Shown here piece after piece: positions 1-11,000 of a stretch of 64,000 nucleotides of DNA (positions are counted from its first letter, which is position 1; each line of letters starts with the position of its first letter). The notes beneath the pieces are model-generated. The model did no database searches and was not told the origin of the DNA. It saw nothing but the letters and a program-made list of their open reading frames with translations. The DNA lies in assembly GCA_000310025.1 (NCBI GenBank), contig FN648462.1, positions 55,801-119,800 on the forward strand, in the 5' to 3' direction. The translations under genes were made by a program, and so were the position numbers. This DNA is from Ectocarpus siliculosus. Taxonomy: Eukaryota > Sar > Phaeophyceae > Ectocarpales > Ectocarpaceae.

Positions 1-93
1 GGGGAGGGCCCTGAGAATTTTCCAATCTTGCCCGGGGGGGGCCGGCCCCCGCGTGTGGGTTTATTAAGGAGGGGGGGGGGGGGGGGGGGGGGG

Positions 94-933
94 TACTCAT
101 AGTCGTGCATGCCGTAGTCGTTAGACCATTGACCTCGCATCCCTACAAAGCCGGGACGGAGCACGCCGGGTTCTCACCGGACCAGGCTCAGGACAGGGAG
201 GGGGTCTAAAAGCTGCATTGTCACTTCTTGCATGTTTTTCTACGAGTGCTCTGTCGACCACGACACGGTCCTTTCGAAATGCCGCACTGCTCTTCACCGC
301 TTTCTTGGCAACCTCTTCGATATTCAATGCAGGGGGTTGTTTGTTGTACGTAGGACGTTTGTAGAACGGTTTCACGAACAATTTGCTCCGAAGAAAAACC
401 GCAGCAACAACTAAGAACATCACTACCAAATGGATGGCAGGCAAGGGCAAGGCGGCGACGTCTAGGGGGAGGGGATCGGGGACACGTATGTACGACGATG
501 AGGAGGAGGAAGAAGAAGATTCGGACGATGGGCGGGACGTACGGAAGCGCCCGGCAGCGTCGCAGGTACAGGTGGAGTACGGAGAGGGTGTACTCATAGC
601 CGTGCATATGCCGTAGTCGTTAGACCATTGGCCTCGCATCCCTACGAAACCGGGACGGAGCACGCCGGGTTCTCACCGGACCAGGCTCTCACATCACCAA
701 GCGCGAAGCGTTCGTGAGGTATTCGGCGAGTCGCATGGAGGGTACTCTTCTTCCTGCTACATACGGGTGTTCGGCATCTTGTGCTTACTTCCGGAGGAAG
801 GGGGAGGAGCGTACTCATGTTTTGCATGCCCTACTGCTGTAGCTGTAAACCACGCGTTCCTCGACAGGACGGAGTACTGCTCCCGCTGGACCGATCACCG
901 ATGGCGAATCGTTCCTTGCTACTTTGCCAGCGT
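94..933 (-). repeat. C-tailed repeat units at the window's left end
   Basis: Read on the minus strand, three units of the dispersed C-tailed family are present: 94-190 (ending GAGTA and a 23-base C-run, 71-93), 591-800, and a second-subfamily unit 812-933 (with GCATGCAAAACATGAGTA). Positions 191-590 between them are unique and contain a weak open frame. A further G-run and ACTCATTT-like end near 934-995 may be a degraded fourth unit. Confidence 0.75.
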
Positions 934-3307
934 GGGGGGGGGGCAATTTTTTGCGTTTCACGGGGCGGGGGAGAGGGGACTCATTTCTTCGCGTTCCACG
1001 GGGCTACCACGGATCCTATCGGTCACGTTTGTCCACCATTCTCAAACGTCCTTCCTTCAAAATAGTTCATTCTTACGCAACAAAACCACGCTGGTAAGTA
1101 TCATACAGGTGGCGTGGTCGATAACATCAAATTTGAAGTGTTGCTTGCCTGATTGTTCTCCAAACCGCCGTGGTATCGCTCATGTTTTTAGTCAACGTAC
1201 CGGCGATCGAGAGTCGTTTTTTCTTGTCCTACCTCTGGTCTCCACTCCACCCCTCTCTCACCCCCGCAACTTTCCCTGTTCTCCCGTCCCTTTTTGTTTT
1301 GTTCTCCTCTCCCTTGTTTGTTGTCTCCCTCTGCCCAGGGGTCAACGCCTGGCCGAGGCGGCAAGCGCTTGCACCGCAGCATCACCGAGGATAGCAGCGA
1401 GTCGGAATAGTATTAACAAAAATCGGAACGGTTTTCAATGCGAAGACAACAACAACATAAGCACATGGGGTTCCGCTTTTGCGTTGTTGACGTTTTCGCA
1501 AAAGTGTCGTTGCGTGCCAGTGGTTTGTTTCTCCTCTCGGAGACGGTGGGATGGCTGCCGCTATACTCTCTGATGTGGTACCACAGGAGATGGGGTGATC
1601 GGCTTTTGATGGTGGGGAGGAGGTGATTCCCGGTTGAACACCGCACGATTCATGACGACAAGCTGTGTACGCGTGTTGCGTGTTGCTGGTGGGGGCGACA
1701 GAAGCAGTAGCAGTGTGTGGGAGAGACGAGCAGGAACATGTTGAGTCTCCACGTGCGGCGTCTTGGCTGCTGCATCTGCCGATGCGTCTTCCCATCTTCT
1801 GCCTAAAGCAGAAAATCGTGCTTTCCTCTCCTCTCTCAAGATACATTGGTCTTCTGCCCTCTCTTGAGGGTGTGTGGTTTCGACTCTGGTTCGGACGAGA
1901 GGCTGGGACTCCTCCTAGGATGCCGGGGGCGCAGCGGCGTGGTGACAAGTAGGGGGGCCGGCACTATGATGACCGCGTGGTCGTTGATCGGTCCCGCAAT
2001 CACACAGCTGTGTGCGGCGGGGTTTTATCGTCTTTCCCGATGGCGTTACGTTTTCGTGTTTGTTGTTAAACCGGGGAACCGTGGTGGTAAGTTTTTTGTC
2101 TTACGATCTGATCTTGGTCATGTATTGTGGAGGAAATGTTATCTGTTTCTGACCCCCTGCCGTAGCTCCTGTGGAGAACACAACACCGGCGTGAAAAGGG
2201 TAAGAGATTTCTGTGGCACCCTATCGTGTTAGCTCAGTGGACCACGCCATATCGCTGTGCTGCAGGTACACACGTGGTGGATCTTCATGCGACTACACAG
2301 GCCCGATGATCTTCGAGGAAGGCTATGCATATGGTAATCAGACTTGCAATGCCAACGGAAACACGAGCTTGCTCTGGGCAAACGATGATCAACAAACGTG
2401 TCCGTCCATGTTTAGTGTCGGAAAATCCACAAGAAGCAGCCCCTCGGTGGTGCTCGTGTTTCCGTCGGCGTGACCTTTCTCAGGTGTTTAACTGACGTGC
2501 TGTTGCGTCGATTCCATGTTTGTGTTTGGGCTATGGTTGAGACATGGGACATGAGAAGGGAAGGAGTACCACACACAAAACCAACACGCTTCTTCGTGTG
2601 AAAGTCATCCGTCCCGATCAGAATCGACGTTGTTGGCGATGCATGCGTTGCATAGACGAGAGGGCACCCTCTCGCTCATGACCTACCTCCTCTTCCCTTC
2701 TTTACTATTCTTCTCGTGGTCAAAAGCTATACATGTATGTAGCGAGCGCACGTCTACCGATGATACAGGCCGAAACGAAAGGGTAAAAAAAAAAGGGCAC
2801 CTCCGCGGGGAGAGCTTGTGGCTGTTGGGTTTGTTGCTCCAATGCATAACATGAACGTGGCCCCTAGCCAATCTCATTTTTTTCGTACGAAAACACAACG
2901 AACTCATCTCGATTCCAAGGGTAAAAAACAGTTCGAGATCATTTAGCCATGAATTCGTAGAATTAGCCAGTCTACAAGTTTGCTTCCTTCAGGCCCTTCC
3001 TTTCTGTTGCGATCGGGGAAAGCTCACAAGGCTGCCTTGCCCGATCCCCCAGGGTCGTACCTAACGCAAATCATTAATCTCCCACGTCCACGTCGTGCAT
3101 TGATCTCAGAACTCAACACACGCTTCAAAACAACTCTCCTATCCCCCCACGGCGCTGTTTCGAAAGGCAAGGACTATAGAACGGCTTTTCGCCAACATCT
3201 CCTACACACAAGCTTTACATTACTTACGTACACAAAGACGCCTTACACAAGAACACGAGGTGCCGGATGATCAACACTGTAGACTGCGCACAAAACACTT
3301 AAGTCTA
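934..3307. other. No gene recognised
   Basis: Beyond the repeats at the left end, only open frames with random-looking codon use are seen. An open stretch at 2264-2473 is preceded by a CAG, but it lacks the G/C-rich third positions of the real exons here. Confidence 0.5.
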
Positions 3308-6300
3308 TTAGGCGCGTTTCTCAGCTCGCCACTCCGACGACCATACAGAGACTGCCCGGCTAACGTTCTCCAAGATTTGGTAGCCCAGCAGCAAGAGGCA
3401 CCCCAAGGAGAAACCCAGCAGCCCCCCTGCGCACATCGGTAGCGGCCACGCCTGCAAGAAAGCAGAAATGTTGTTGTTGTAACTTTTTTTAACTGTTGTT
3501 GTTACCGCAATGACCTTGTTGTTGTCGTTGTTGTCGTCGTAGTCTTCGTCACCGTAATGCTGGAATGCTGCTGTCGCTGCTGCTGCTACCGTTGGGATAT
3601 TAATCATCGTCGTTGTTCTTGTGGTCTTTCGCCGCCTTTCATGTTCAATTCAAACATACCAAGAACGGCCACCCCGAACTCCCTCACGCAGCACGTCCTG
3701 TTTCGCTCGGAACCCCCTCACCTCACGCGGAGAAAAACACGCCACGCAAACATCACAAATAAACGCAGAGCGTACCTGAATCACAAAGGGTAGCCAACCT
3801 ACCCCACGCGTAAACGAAGCAATTGGGTGCAGTCGGCAAAACCTAATGGCGGCTGTTGTTACCTGCCATGGCTGCTCCCAATCCAAGCACAGCGGTATGG
3901 CCCCTAACCAAGCTCCAAGCACGCAGCATGCCGCTGGAACCATCGCACCCAGCTCGTGCAAGGCAGGCCTAAAAAAAGGGGAGGGGGGGGGGGGTACTCG
4001 TGTAGGCGCATGCCATCGTCGTTGGAGCATTGACCTCGATTTCCCTACGATGCCGGGACGGAGCGATATGCCGGGTTTTGGCAGTCCTTCACTATTTCGG
4101 CCCCCTTCCATAGGTTGGTTGTTCTTTGAATAAACGTATACATATATATGTATTTGCTAAAAATAGGTTTAGCGTCTTGCGAGATTTAGGCGCGGCGGTG
4201 TGCAAGAGGGAGAGGTGCCCTCTAAATCGTACGTACCTAGTGCCGCGGAGAAAGGCGGCGAAGGCCTCCAAGGGTCGGTGGCTCGTAACCGACACCGGGA
4301 GCGACGTGAAAGACGACATGAGAAGCGAGAACGCGGCCGTCTCGGGAGCGCGCCTGAAACGGACGCGTTGAAGCACGAACGAAAAAAAACTAAAAAATTA
4401 CAACTGACACGTAGGAAAAGTGAATTGGACATGAATAGGGGAGAGAAACAAACACTTGACGCGCGTCGCGGTTGTTGGGGGGCCGGGATAAAAGCCACAG
4501 GAAACAACCAAATGGATGCTAGAAATGATTTGTTGGCAACGTACACAGGGGTAACAGGAGCCTGCATGCAAAGCTACTGTACAGGGTCGGTCGGAGTGTC
4601 TATGAGGCTCCCTGGAGAACAGGGAAGGAGAAAATGGTGCAGTGGAAGCGGTTGAGAAGGAGGAAAGGACCGCCTTCGCGGGAAACTAAGGACCGCCTTC
4701 GCGAGAAAGTAAGTTAACGAGGAAATAGAACAGTGAGGAGGGGGTACGCAGACCGTATTCCCTAACCCTAACCCTGACCGAACTTCCCCGATTGTATGCT
4801 TTATCCAACACGTTTGCTGAATACAATACACCCACAAAGAAGGCTGCTGAGGAGAGGCGACGACAGGCGGAAGGAAGTGGACGGCAGGGACAATTGCGCT
4901 GCCAGCAAGGTGATAGATAAGCAAGGATCACAAAAACTCACGCACACTGGATACTCCTGGTCCGTCTTTGCTCTATCATGGGAGAACGTCAACAACAACA
5001 ACAACGTGAATATTTTTCTATATTTTTTTCTCTTTTTGGAATTGTTTTCGTACCGAAAGATTGGAGCGCCCAGCACGACCGCCACGGTGTGGATGACGGC
5101 CGCCCCCACCGCGAAGCCCACCGCTCCGCTAGACAAGCGCCGCCCCTGTAACAGCCATCGTTCGTGTCAACCGGTATTATCAAGTTGTTGTCTTCACGTC
5201 GCAAAAAGAGCCAATCAGGCTGAAGAGGTCATAGCTTTGGGTGGGGGTCCTAGCTTTGGAGGTCCTATGCATACGCTATAGAGGTCCTATGCACACTCAC
5301 ATTATAGCACAAACCTATCTCAAAGTGTGCCATAAAAAACGTCGTACATCAACAGCAGCCCCGCCGTTCAGCTTGATGGGGGCCAAATCGTGTCCGCGAA
5401 GTTAAAAAAGCACGGCTAGAGCAGAAAGAGTAGTACGAAAAACTCTCGTCTCCTACGACTCCGTCCGTCCCACCCTGTAGCTACTCAAGAGTTGATATTG
5501 TTCCACCCCGTACCTCCACTCGCATATCACTCAAGGAGACCCCTCCCCCCACACACGCACGCACGGCGGAACCCCCCCCGGGCTTGCCACCACGAAGATG
5601 GTGGCACAACCGCGAAAGAACGCTGTTTCACGGTTTCTCCAAGAGTAGCCGGGACGGTATTTCTCAATCTCGAAAGGAAACCGTGGTTGACGTGCGCGTG
5701 ACACCTTGTGGGGGAAGCGACTTACGGGGCCCCTCCCCTGCCCCCTCCTCCATGCGTGAACGCCCCCCCCCCCCGAACACAGTTTGACCAGCACAAGGGA
5801 GAGAGTATTGCCGCAGCCTTTGGAAAGGGATGCTCGCGTCTGTAGTTGACTACAAGAGACACCATGATACAACAATACGAGGATGCAGGAACCACCGTGC
5901 AGAACGAAGATCCATCCTGTTCCAGGAAGGGTGCTGAAATAGCCGTCTAGTGGATGACAAACCCACAGAATGGTGATCTCCTTGACCCCCCCCCCCCGAG
6001 TGCGCCCCCCCCCCCTCCTGCCACCGTCTTTCAAGCACCTTTGGCAAAGTGGGAAGGGACGATTGGCCATCGGTGATCGGGCCGTTGGGAATAATGCTCC
6101 GTCGTCTTCTCGAGAACGCGTGGTCAATCGTCTAACCGCTAAGGCATGCAAAACATATGAGTATGCCCTCCCCCCCCCTTCCCAACCCATTGGTCAATGG
6201 TCTTTGACACTCACGATCCCATCGCCCAGTCCACGGTGCTGTTCGGCACTCGCTGCCTCCATCCTCCTCCTCCTCCTCCTCAGCAGCGCCATGGTGGACG

Positions 6301-6327
6301 CCGCCGTGGCCGTCACGACAGCGGTGG
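3308..6327 (-). CDS. PIGF: PIG-F-like GPI ethanolamine-phosphate transferase subunit (5' partial)
   Basis: This is a polytopic ER membrane protein. In the known family, PIG-F partners PIG-O/PIG-G to add ethanolamine phosphate to GPI anchors. Coding exons with matching phases are 6215 to about 6327, 5054-5145, 4237-4353, 3863-3968 and 3308-3451, ending at TAA 3308-3310. The family signature is seen as the strings VVLGAPIF, FSLLMSSFTSLP and GAWLGAIPLCLDWEQPWQ, followed by a last hydrophobic helix (GGLLGFSLGCLLLLG) and a basic tail. The 6215 exon (hydrophobic stretch then an arginine run) fits the family layout, but its 5' edge (acceptor CAG at 6328-6330) is a guess. The first transmembrane segment and start codon were not found. 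The 268-bp intron at 3969-4236 holds a C-tailed repeat that forms the acceptor's pyrimidine tract. I am confident in the C-terminal four exons and less so in the N-terminal one. Confidence 0.72.
3983..4085 (-). repeat. C-tailed repeat unit at an acceptor in the PIG-F-like gene
   Basis: This is a divergent unit ending CGAGTA plus 12 C (G-run 3983-3994 on the plus strand). It carries the family words GCATGCC, CATTGACCTCGATTTCCCTACGA and GGGACGGAGC. It lies in sense with the host gene, with its C-run 13-25 bases from the AG at 3969-3970. Confidence 0.75.
6035..6178 (+). repeat. C-tailed repeat, second subfamily
   Basis: The unit ends GCATGCAAAACATATGAGTA followed by a C-rich run to 6178. It shares CGATTGGCCATCGGTGATCGG and AATGCTCCGT with copies near 812-933, 31449-31555 and 52044-52160. 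C-runs at 5989-6012 precede it. It is antisense to the PIG-F-like gene and lies just after the donor at 6214. Confidence 0.7.
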
Positions 6328-8097
6328 CTGCGGCCGCGCACAGCACCCGCGGGGCTGGGGAGGGAGGCTCTTCGTGGGGAAAGTCTCGGCGAGGCCTGTG
6401 CGTACGTGACGGGAAGACAGGGAGCAAAAAAAACACAACGTGCAAATTTACGTCCTCGGAGTCGAGCAGACGGTGGGCTGCTGTGGTGTTATCTGGAAGG
6501 CGTTCAGTCACTCATTCAGTGATTGTATGCATGTTTTTCTGAAGAAACGTTACGGATACTCGAAGGAGGGATGTTCCGTCAAGATTTTCGGGTGAATGCG
6601 AACCGAACACACACACACATGTGTGTGTGTGTGTGTGTTTTCGTCCTATTTGTTAAGGCGACAGTCCCCCCATTTTTCGTGGTAAGACGTGTACTGCGCT
6701 CTTCAGTTTATGTAGAGTACTACACTTCTCAGTGTATTCTTCCGTACTACTACAAACCATCCAGGGTCACACATGGAACGTGGTTATCGGAGCAGCGTAC
6801 ACCAGATGCCTTGCGGCTAGAAGTAAAGCTATGTTAGGCCTTGCTACATCGATACAGAGGTTGTAGCGCAAGGGCTTAGGCGTACAACGTTCCAAGCAAC
6901 CCGCACCAAGAACACAATGTCGCGTCTCGCGTCGCCATGGTCACAAGGTCCAACATCGCACCAGCACCTATACACACCAGTTGTGATGACGGTGGAAAAA
7001 ATCCCGCACTGCTGCTGTGTGGGCGCCCAGGTTGCAGCTGTGTAACGTGTCCAGGTGTGTGCGTGTGCGGTAAAGAGCGGTTCTGTCTTGTCCTATGCAT
7101 ACTGTAGTATGTACACCTCGATGTGTCCAAATTGGACAGCTTTGACTACCGGATCACAGGCGCTGAGTACGGAACAGAGTTGGGACATGTGCATTCCGTA
7201 TCGCAGCAGCAGAAGGAAAAGTGCCGTACAATATACAGCAGTCCTTAGTATATACACTTCGAAGTACGGTGCGTCTACCACTGCTGTTGCTTCCGATGTC
7301 GCAGAGGAGTACTGGGGAGGCGGTGTTCGGATGTGTCGGAACGACGGTGCACGAGAAAAGATGGGTTTCGAAGGCAGAGATATCCAAGAGAAGCTTGTGC
7401 AGTGGCGCCGTCGGATTCAACGGTTTTTCACAGCAGCAGCAGCGTTGTTGGATCGCTCAGTCAACTATTTATGCGGCGCACGGGCGTAAACAAGAACTTC
7501 CGATCCCGCGCGCTTTTAGCTACAGCAAGTGCGTTGTTGATGCACGATGACAAAAATGACGGCTTGCTCTGCACTCACCGCCCCATCCATCCATTCCCCA
7601 CACAAAACCTCTCTAACGTACGCTCTCTACCGAGGTCCTCCTGCTTGCTAAGCCAGACTCCCATGTGTACGGCGTCTGCTGTTGGGTACTGTGTAATCAT
7701 TGACGTTTTTGACCCGGTGGCGACAGAAAGACATGGGCGAGAGACAGGGGTTGGATGCGAGACACTCACGCGGCCAGAAGCGGAAATATGGGCGAGAAGC
7801 TGACCCAAGCTAGAACCAACTCCAGTGCCAGGATTCCATGGTAGCCGAGGCAAGCAGGCATCGCCATACCGCTCACACGACACAGAGGGGTGTGGTGTGC
7901 GCAAACAAGAGGGCGCGAGATGCGGCGAGATTACAGTACGAACCACGAAAAAAAAAAAATGGGGCGCAGTGCTCTTGGCTTTTGTCGACGTTTTCGTCAT
8001 CGTCCGCTTGTGTGTGTTCGCTGCACGCCTCCCTCGGGCATAACACGGGCTCACACCTGTACTGCTGAATGCTCGGAGTTGCCATCGGCTGTGGACG
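6328..8097. promoter_or_regulatory. Spacer upstream of the divergent PIG-F-like and LRR genes
   Basis: The missing first exon of the PIG-F-like gene should lie here or just inside. A TG/AC run is at 6608-6639. No promoter motif can be named. Confidence 0.4.
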
Positions 8098-11000
8098 ATG
8101 CAAAATGACGCTTCTCCCGAAAGAAAAATATCCTTTTCGGAAGAACAAGATCCTGTCGTTACAACCATATCCAAGAAACCAGTACAAGCACAGGTCGTCG
8201 ATGAGGCGGCCGCGCTGGCGGCGACTGGAGAACACCGTCTCGAGGGCATTCGACAGTTAATCATGAGAGGAATGAGGCTGACCAGTTTTGAACCTTCGTG
8301 TGCAGCAAGGCTTCGAAGCCTTACGGTAAGTCAATATCAAGATGTGGGGACGTCGGGTGTAGCTGTGGTTTGACGGGCCATGGCTGCCTACAGTATCCAG
8401 TACAACCAACGGCTGTACAACATTACCTTTCCTTCTGGGTGGACCATTGCTCAAACAATCGGCAGCTCTGACATCGACACTCCTCTCTCCCGTTGATAGC
8501 TCGGTCAAACTTGTGTGCTTGTAGCATTCATCGGTGGATACGGTAAGTCTATTGTACAACTGTCGTCTACTTGTTTTTTCATGGAGGCACGACGAGAGCT
8601 CATCTGCCCCGACCTTTCTGATTTTCGGTAGTGTTAATTCACGCTCTATTGCACCAACTACGTACGCTAAGTACTGCTGTCGTTTCCCCTCTCCAAGCAA
8701 CTTCCCCAATAAACTGAGCTTGTCGTGGTGGGTTCTGCTCGGGTGCACTTGCGATCCACACGTATAATAGGTGCTATCTCTGTCCAACAACTCCCTGCGG
8801 GACCTGGAGAGCTTCCGGCCGCTGGTCAACCTGGTGGAAGTAAACGTCAACTTCAACGCCATTACCTCGCTCCACGGCTTGGTTTGCCCTAACTTACGGA
8901 GGCTCTACCTCAGCAACAACCTTATCGCCAGCACCGAGAGGTTCACGGTCTCCTACCCGAAACTACGGACCCTTTGCCTGTTCAAGAACATGCTGCCGAA
9001 CCTTGCGTCCGCCCTTGAGCCACTTCGGTAAGGGTTGCGCCTGGTTTCAATCTCATTGGACAGTTTTGGGTGTCATGATACAAAGAGACCTACATATCTA
9101 GAACACCAACCACGAAAATGATAGTAAATGCACGTCTAAACTCCCATGATAGACATCACTAGAGCGTACCTATAGAACAAACATGACCTCGTGTACACGG
9201 AAAGGATTTTCTGGGGGCTGTTGTGGAGGTCACGCCAAATACGCGCGCGACAAGCCTCTACTTTTTGCCAGACCTCTACGCATCAGTGCTGGCAATCGAC
9301 ACACACACGTCAACTAAGAAGGCTGCCAGCTGCAACAGGATGTGCGAACCGCCATAATACCCCGTCGACTGTTTCTCCACGCCGAGGGCAAGGTTGGACT
9401 CGCCCATGTCCCTCCTGCATAAAAGAACTGAGTCGAAGACATGAATATCATGTCGAATTGGGGTGGGGTCGGGGGTGCGTGGATGATGAGCAGGAGGAGC
9501 CTTGCAGACCTGAGGGAGCTCGACCTCGACGGAAACCCTTGCTCGCGTAGCCGAGGCTACAAGCACCGCGTCATCCGCTGCTGCCCTCGTCTGCGGGAGC
9601 TCGACGGGGAAGAGCTGGGCCAGCTCGATCGTGACTTGTCTGATCTCTTCTTTGAGGAGCAGGTGTGAGGTTCAACGGTGTTGGATCAGGGAAGAAGTAA
9701 TATGTCCATCGATGTTTGGGTGTCACCATGCAGGAACACTTGATGAGTCGTAACACATCCGTGCGTCCTTGAGCGGGCGCCTGTGAAGGGTAGTAGGACG
9801 GCTTTCTGGGCAACGCCTGGTTGCATGCATCATGCATGCTCCTCCAAGCGAAGCATTGAACCTTTGCGATCAACCTCGTGCGTCACTCTGCCAAAAACGC
9901 GTACAGAGGAACAATGCGGTGTGGGACCGAATGGGAGGTGTAAACGACGACGGAGAAGGATCCAGCCGTCACTGCCGCCCCGCTACAGCCCCGGCGACAA
10001 CTGTGTCGAGGAGATGGGCACGAAGCAAGGGAAATAACCCCAGCGGAGCAGCCAGGGAGAACCCGAAGCTGCTAGAAGAGGACGGCGAGGATTTGGGAGC
10101 AGCATTGCAAGGCTCCCTGAAGCTTGGGGAGCTGATGGATTTCGCTGGCTGCCTGCCTCCAGGAAAAACTCAGCTGCTCAGATCCGACAGGCTTAACAAG
10201 GACCCACAGGCACGGCCGTACCCTTTTTTTGTTGGAAAACATCCCACAGACCGTCGGCAAGCATATGCGGGCACACGAGTCTTTCTCCGCTGCGCACTTG
10301 ATCGGAATTTCGTTCGATAACCATAGTTGTGATGGGGGTATTCGCGGGAGTGTGGTCGATGGGCGGAGGCTGTTGCGTGTATCATGCAGGAAAACGTTTT
10401 GGCTGGAAGTCGTACAGTGTTCAGCCCCACCCTTGCCCACCACCTGCTTCACCGCGATCCCAAATTTATTATGTTGCAGCGACATGCTAGTGCCGTCTTA
10501 ACAAGACAACTTCTATATCCTGGAGTGGATGCCTGCAGAATCAAATCGACAAACGTGAATGCGACATGCTAGTGCCGTCTTAAAAGACAACTTCTATATC
10601 CTGGAGTGGATTCCTCCAGAAACGAATCGACAAATTTGAATGCAAAGGCCCCCACCTGATTGTTTTCCATGACCCTCTTCATGCACTTATTATTAGTGCC
10701 CTCTCTCTTTGAATCCGTGGTGGTCATGTCCACGGGTTCACGTGATGCTCGAAACAAACAACGCTGCCTTCATTGTTTTATCATGTTGGAACAAGTACTA
10801 CCGGTTTTGCAAATACCCCGCCCTTGCACTCAACCTGTACAGTAGCCGAGCAACCGCACCCCACCCATCAACGCCCCCCCCCCACCCCTAACCCATTGGT
10901 GCCGGCCTGCCTAGTCGTCGAACCTCTGGCTGCGTACCCCGTTTGTGGTAGCGATACCAAGGTCCGTTACGCTCGTGGTAGCGATGGCAAGGTCTGCGCA

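Noticed and set aside
230-570. Minus-strand open frame with a hydrophobic segment between two repeat units
   Set aside because: It runs on into the repeat without a stop or splice signal, has neutral third-position bases unlike the true exons, and matches nothing I recognise.
2213-2473. Plus-strand open frame rich in Cys, Gly and Asn, a possible last exon
   Set aside because: Third positions are not G/C-biased, no upstream exon joins in phase, and no family is recognised.
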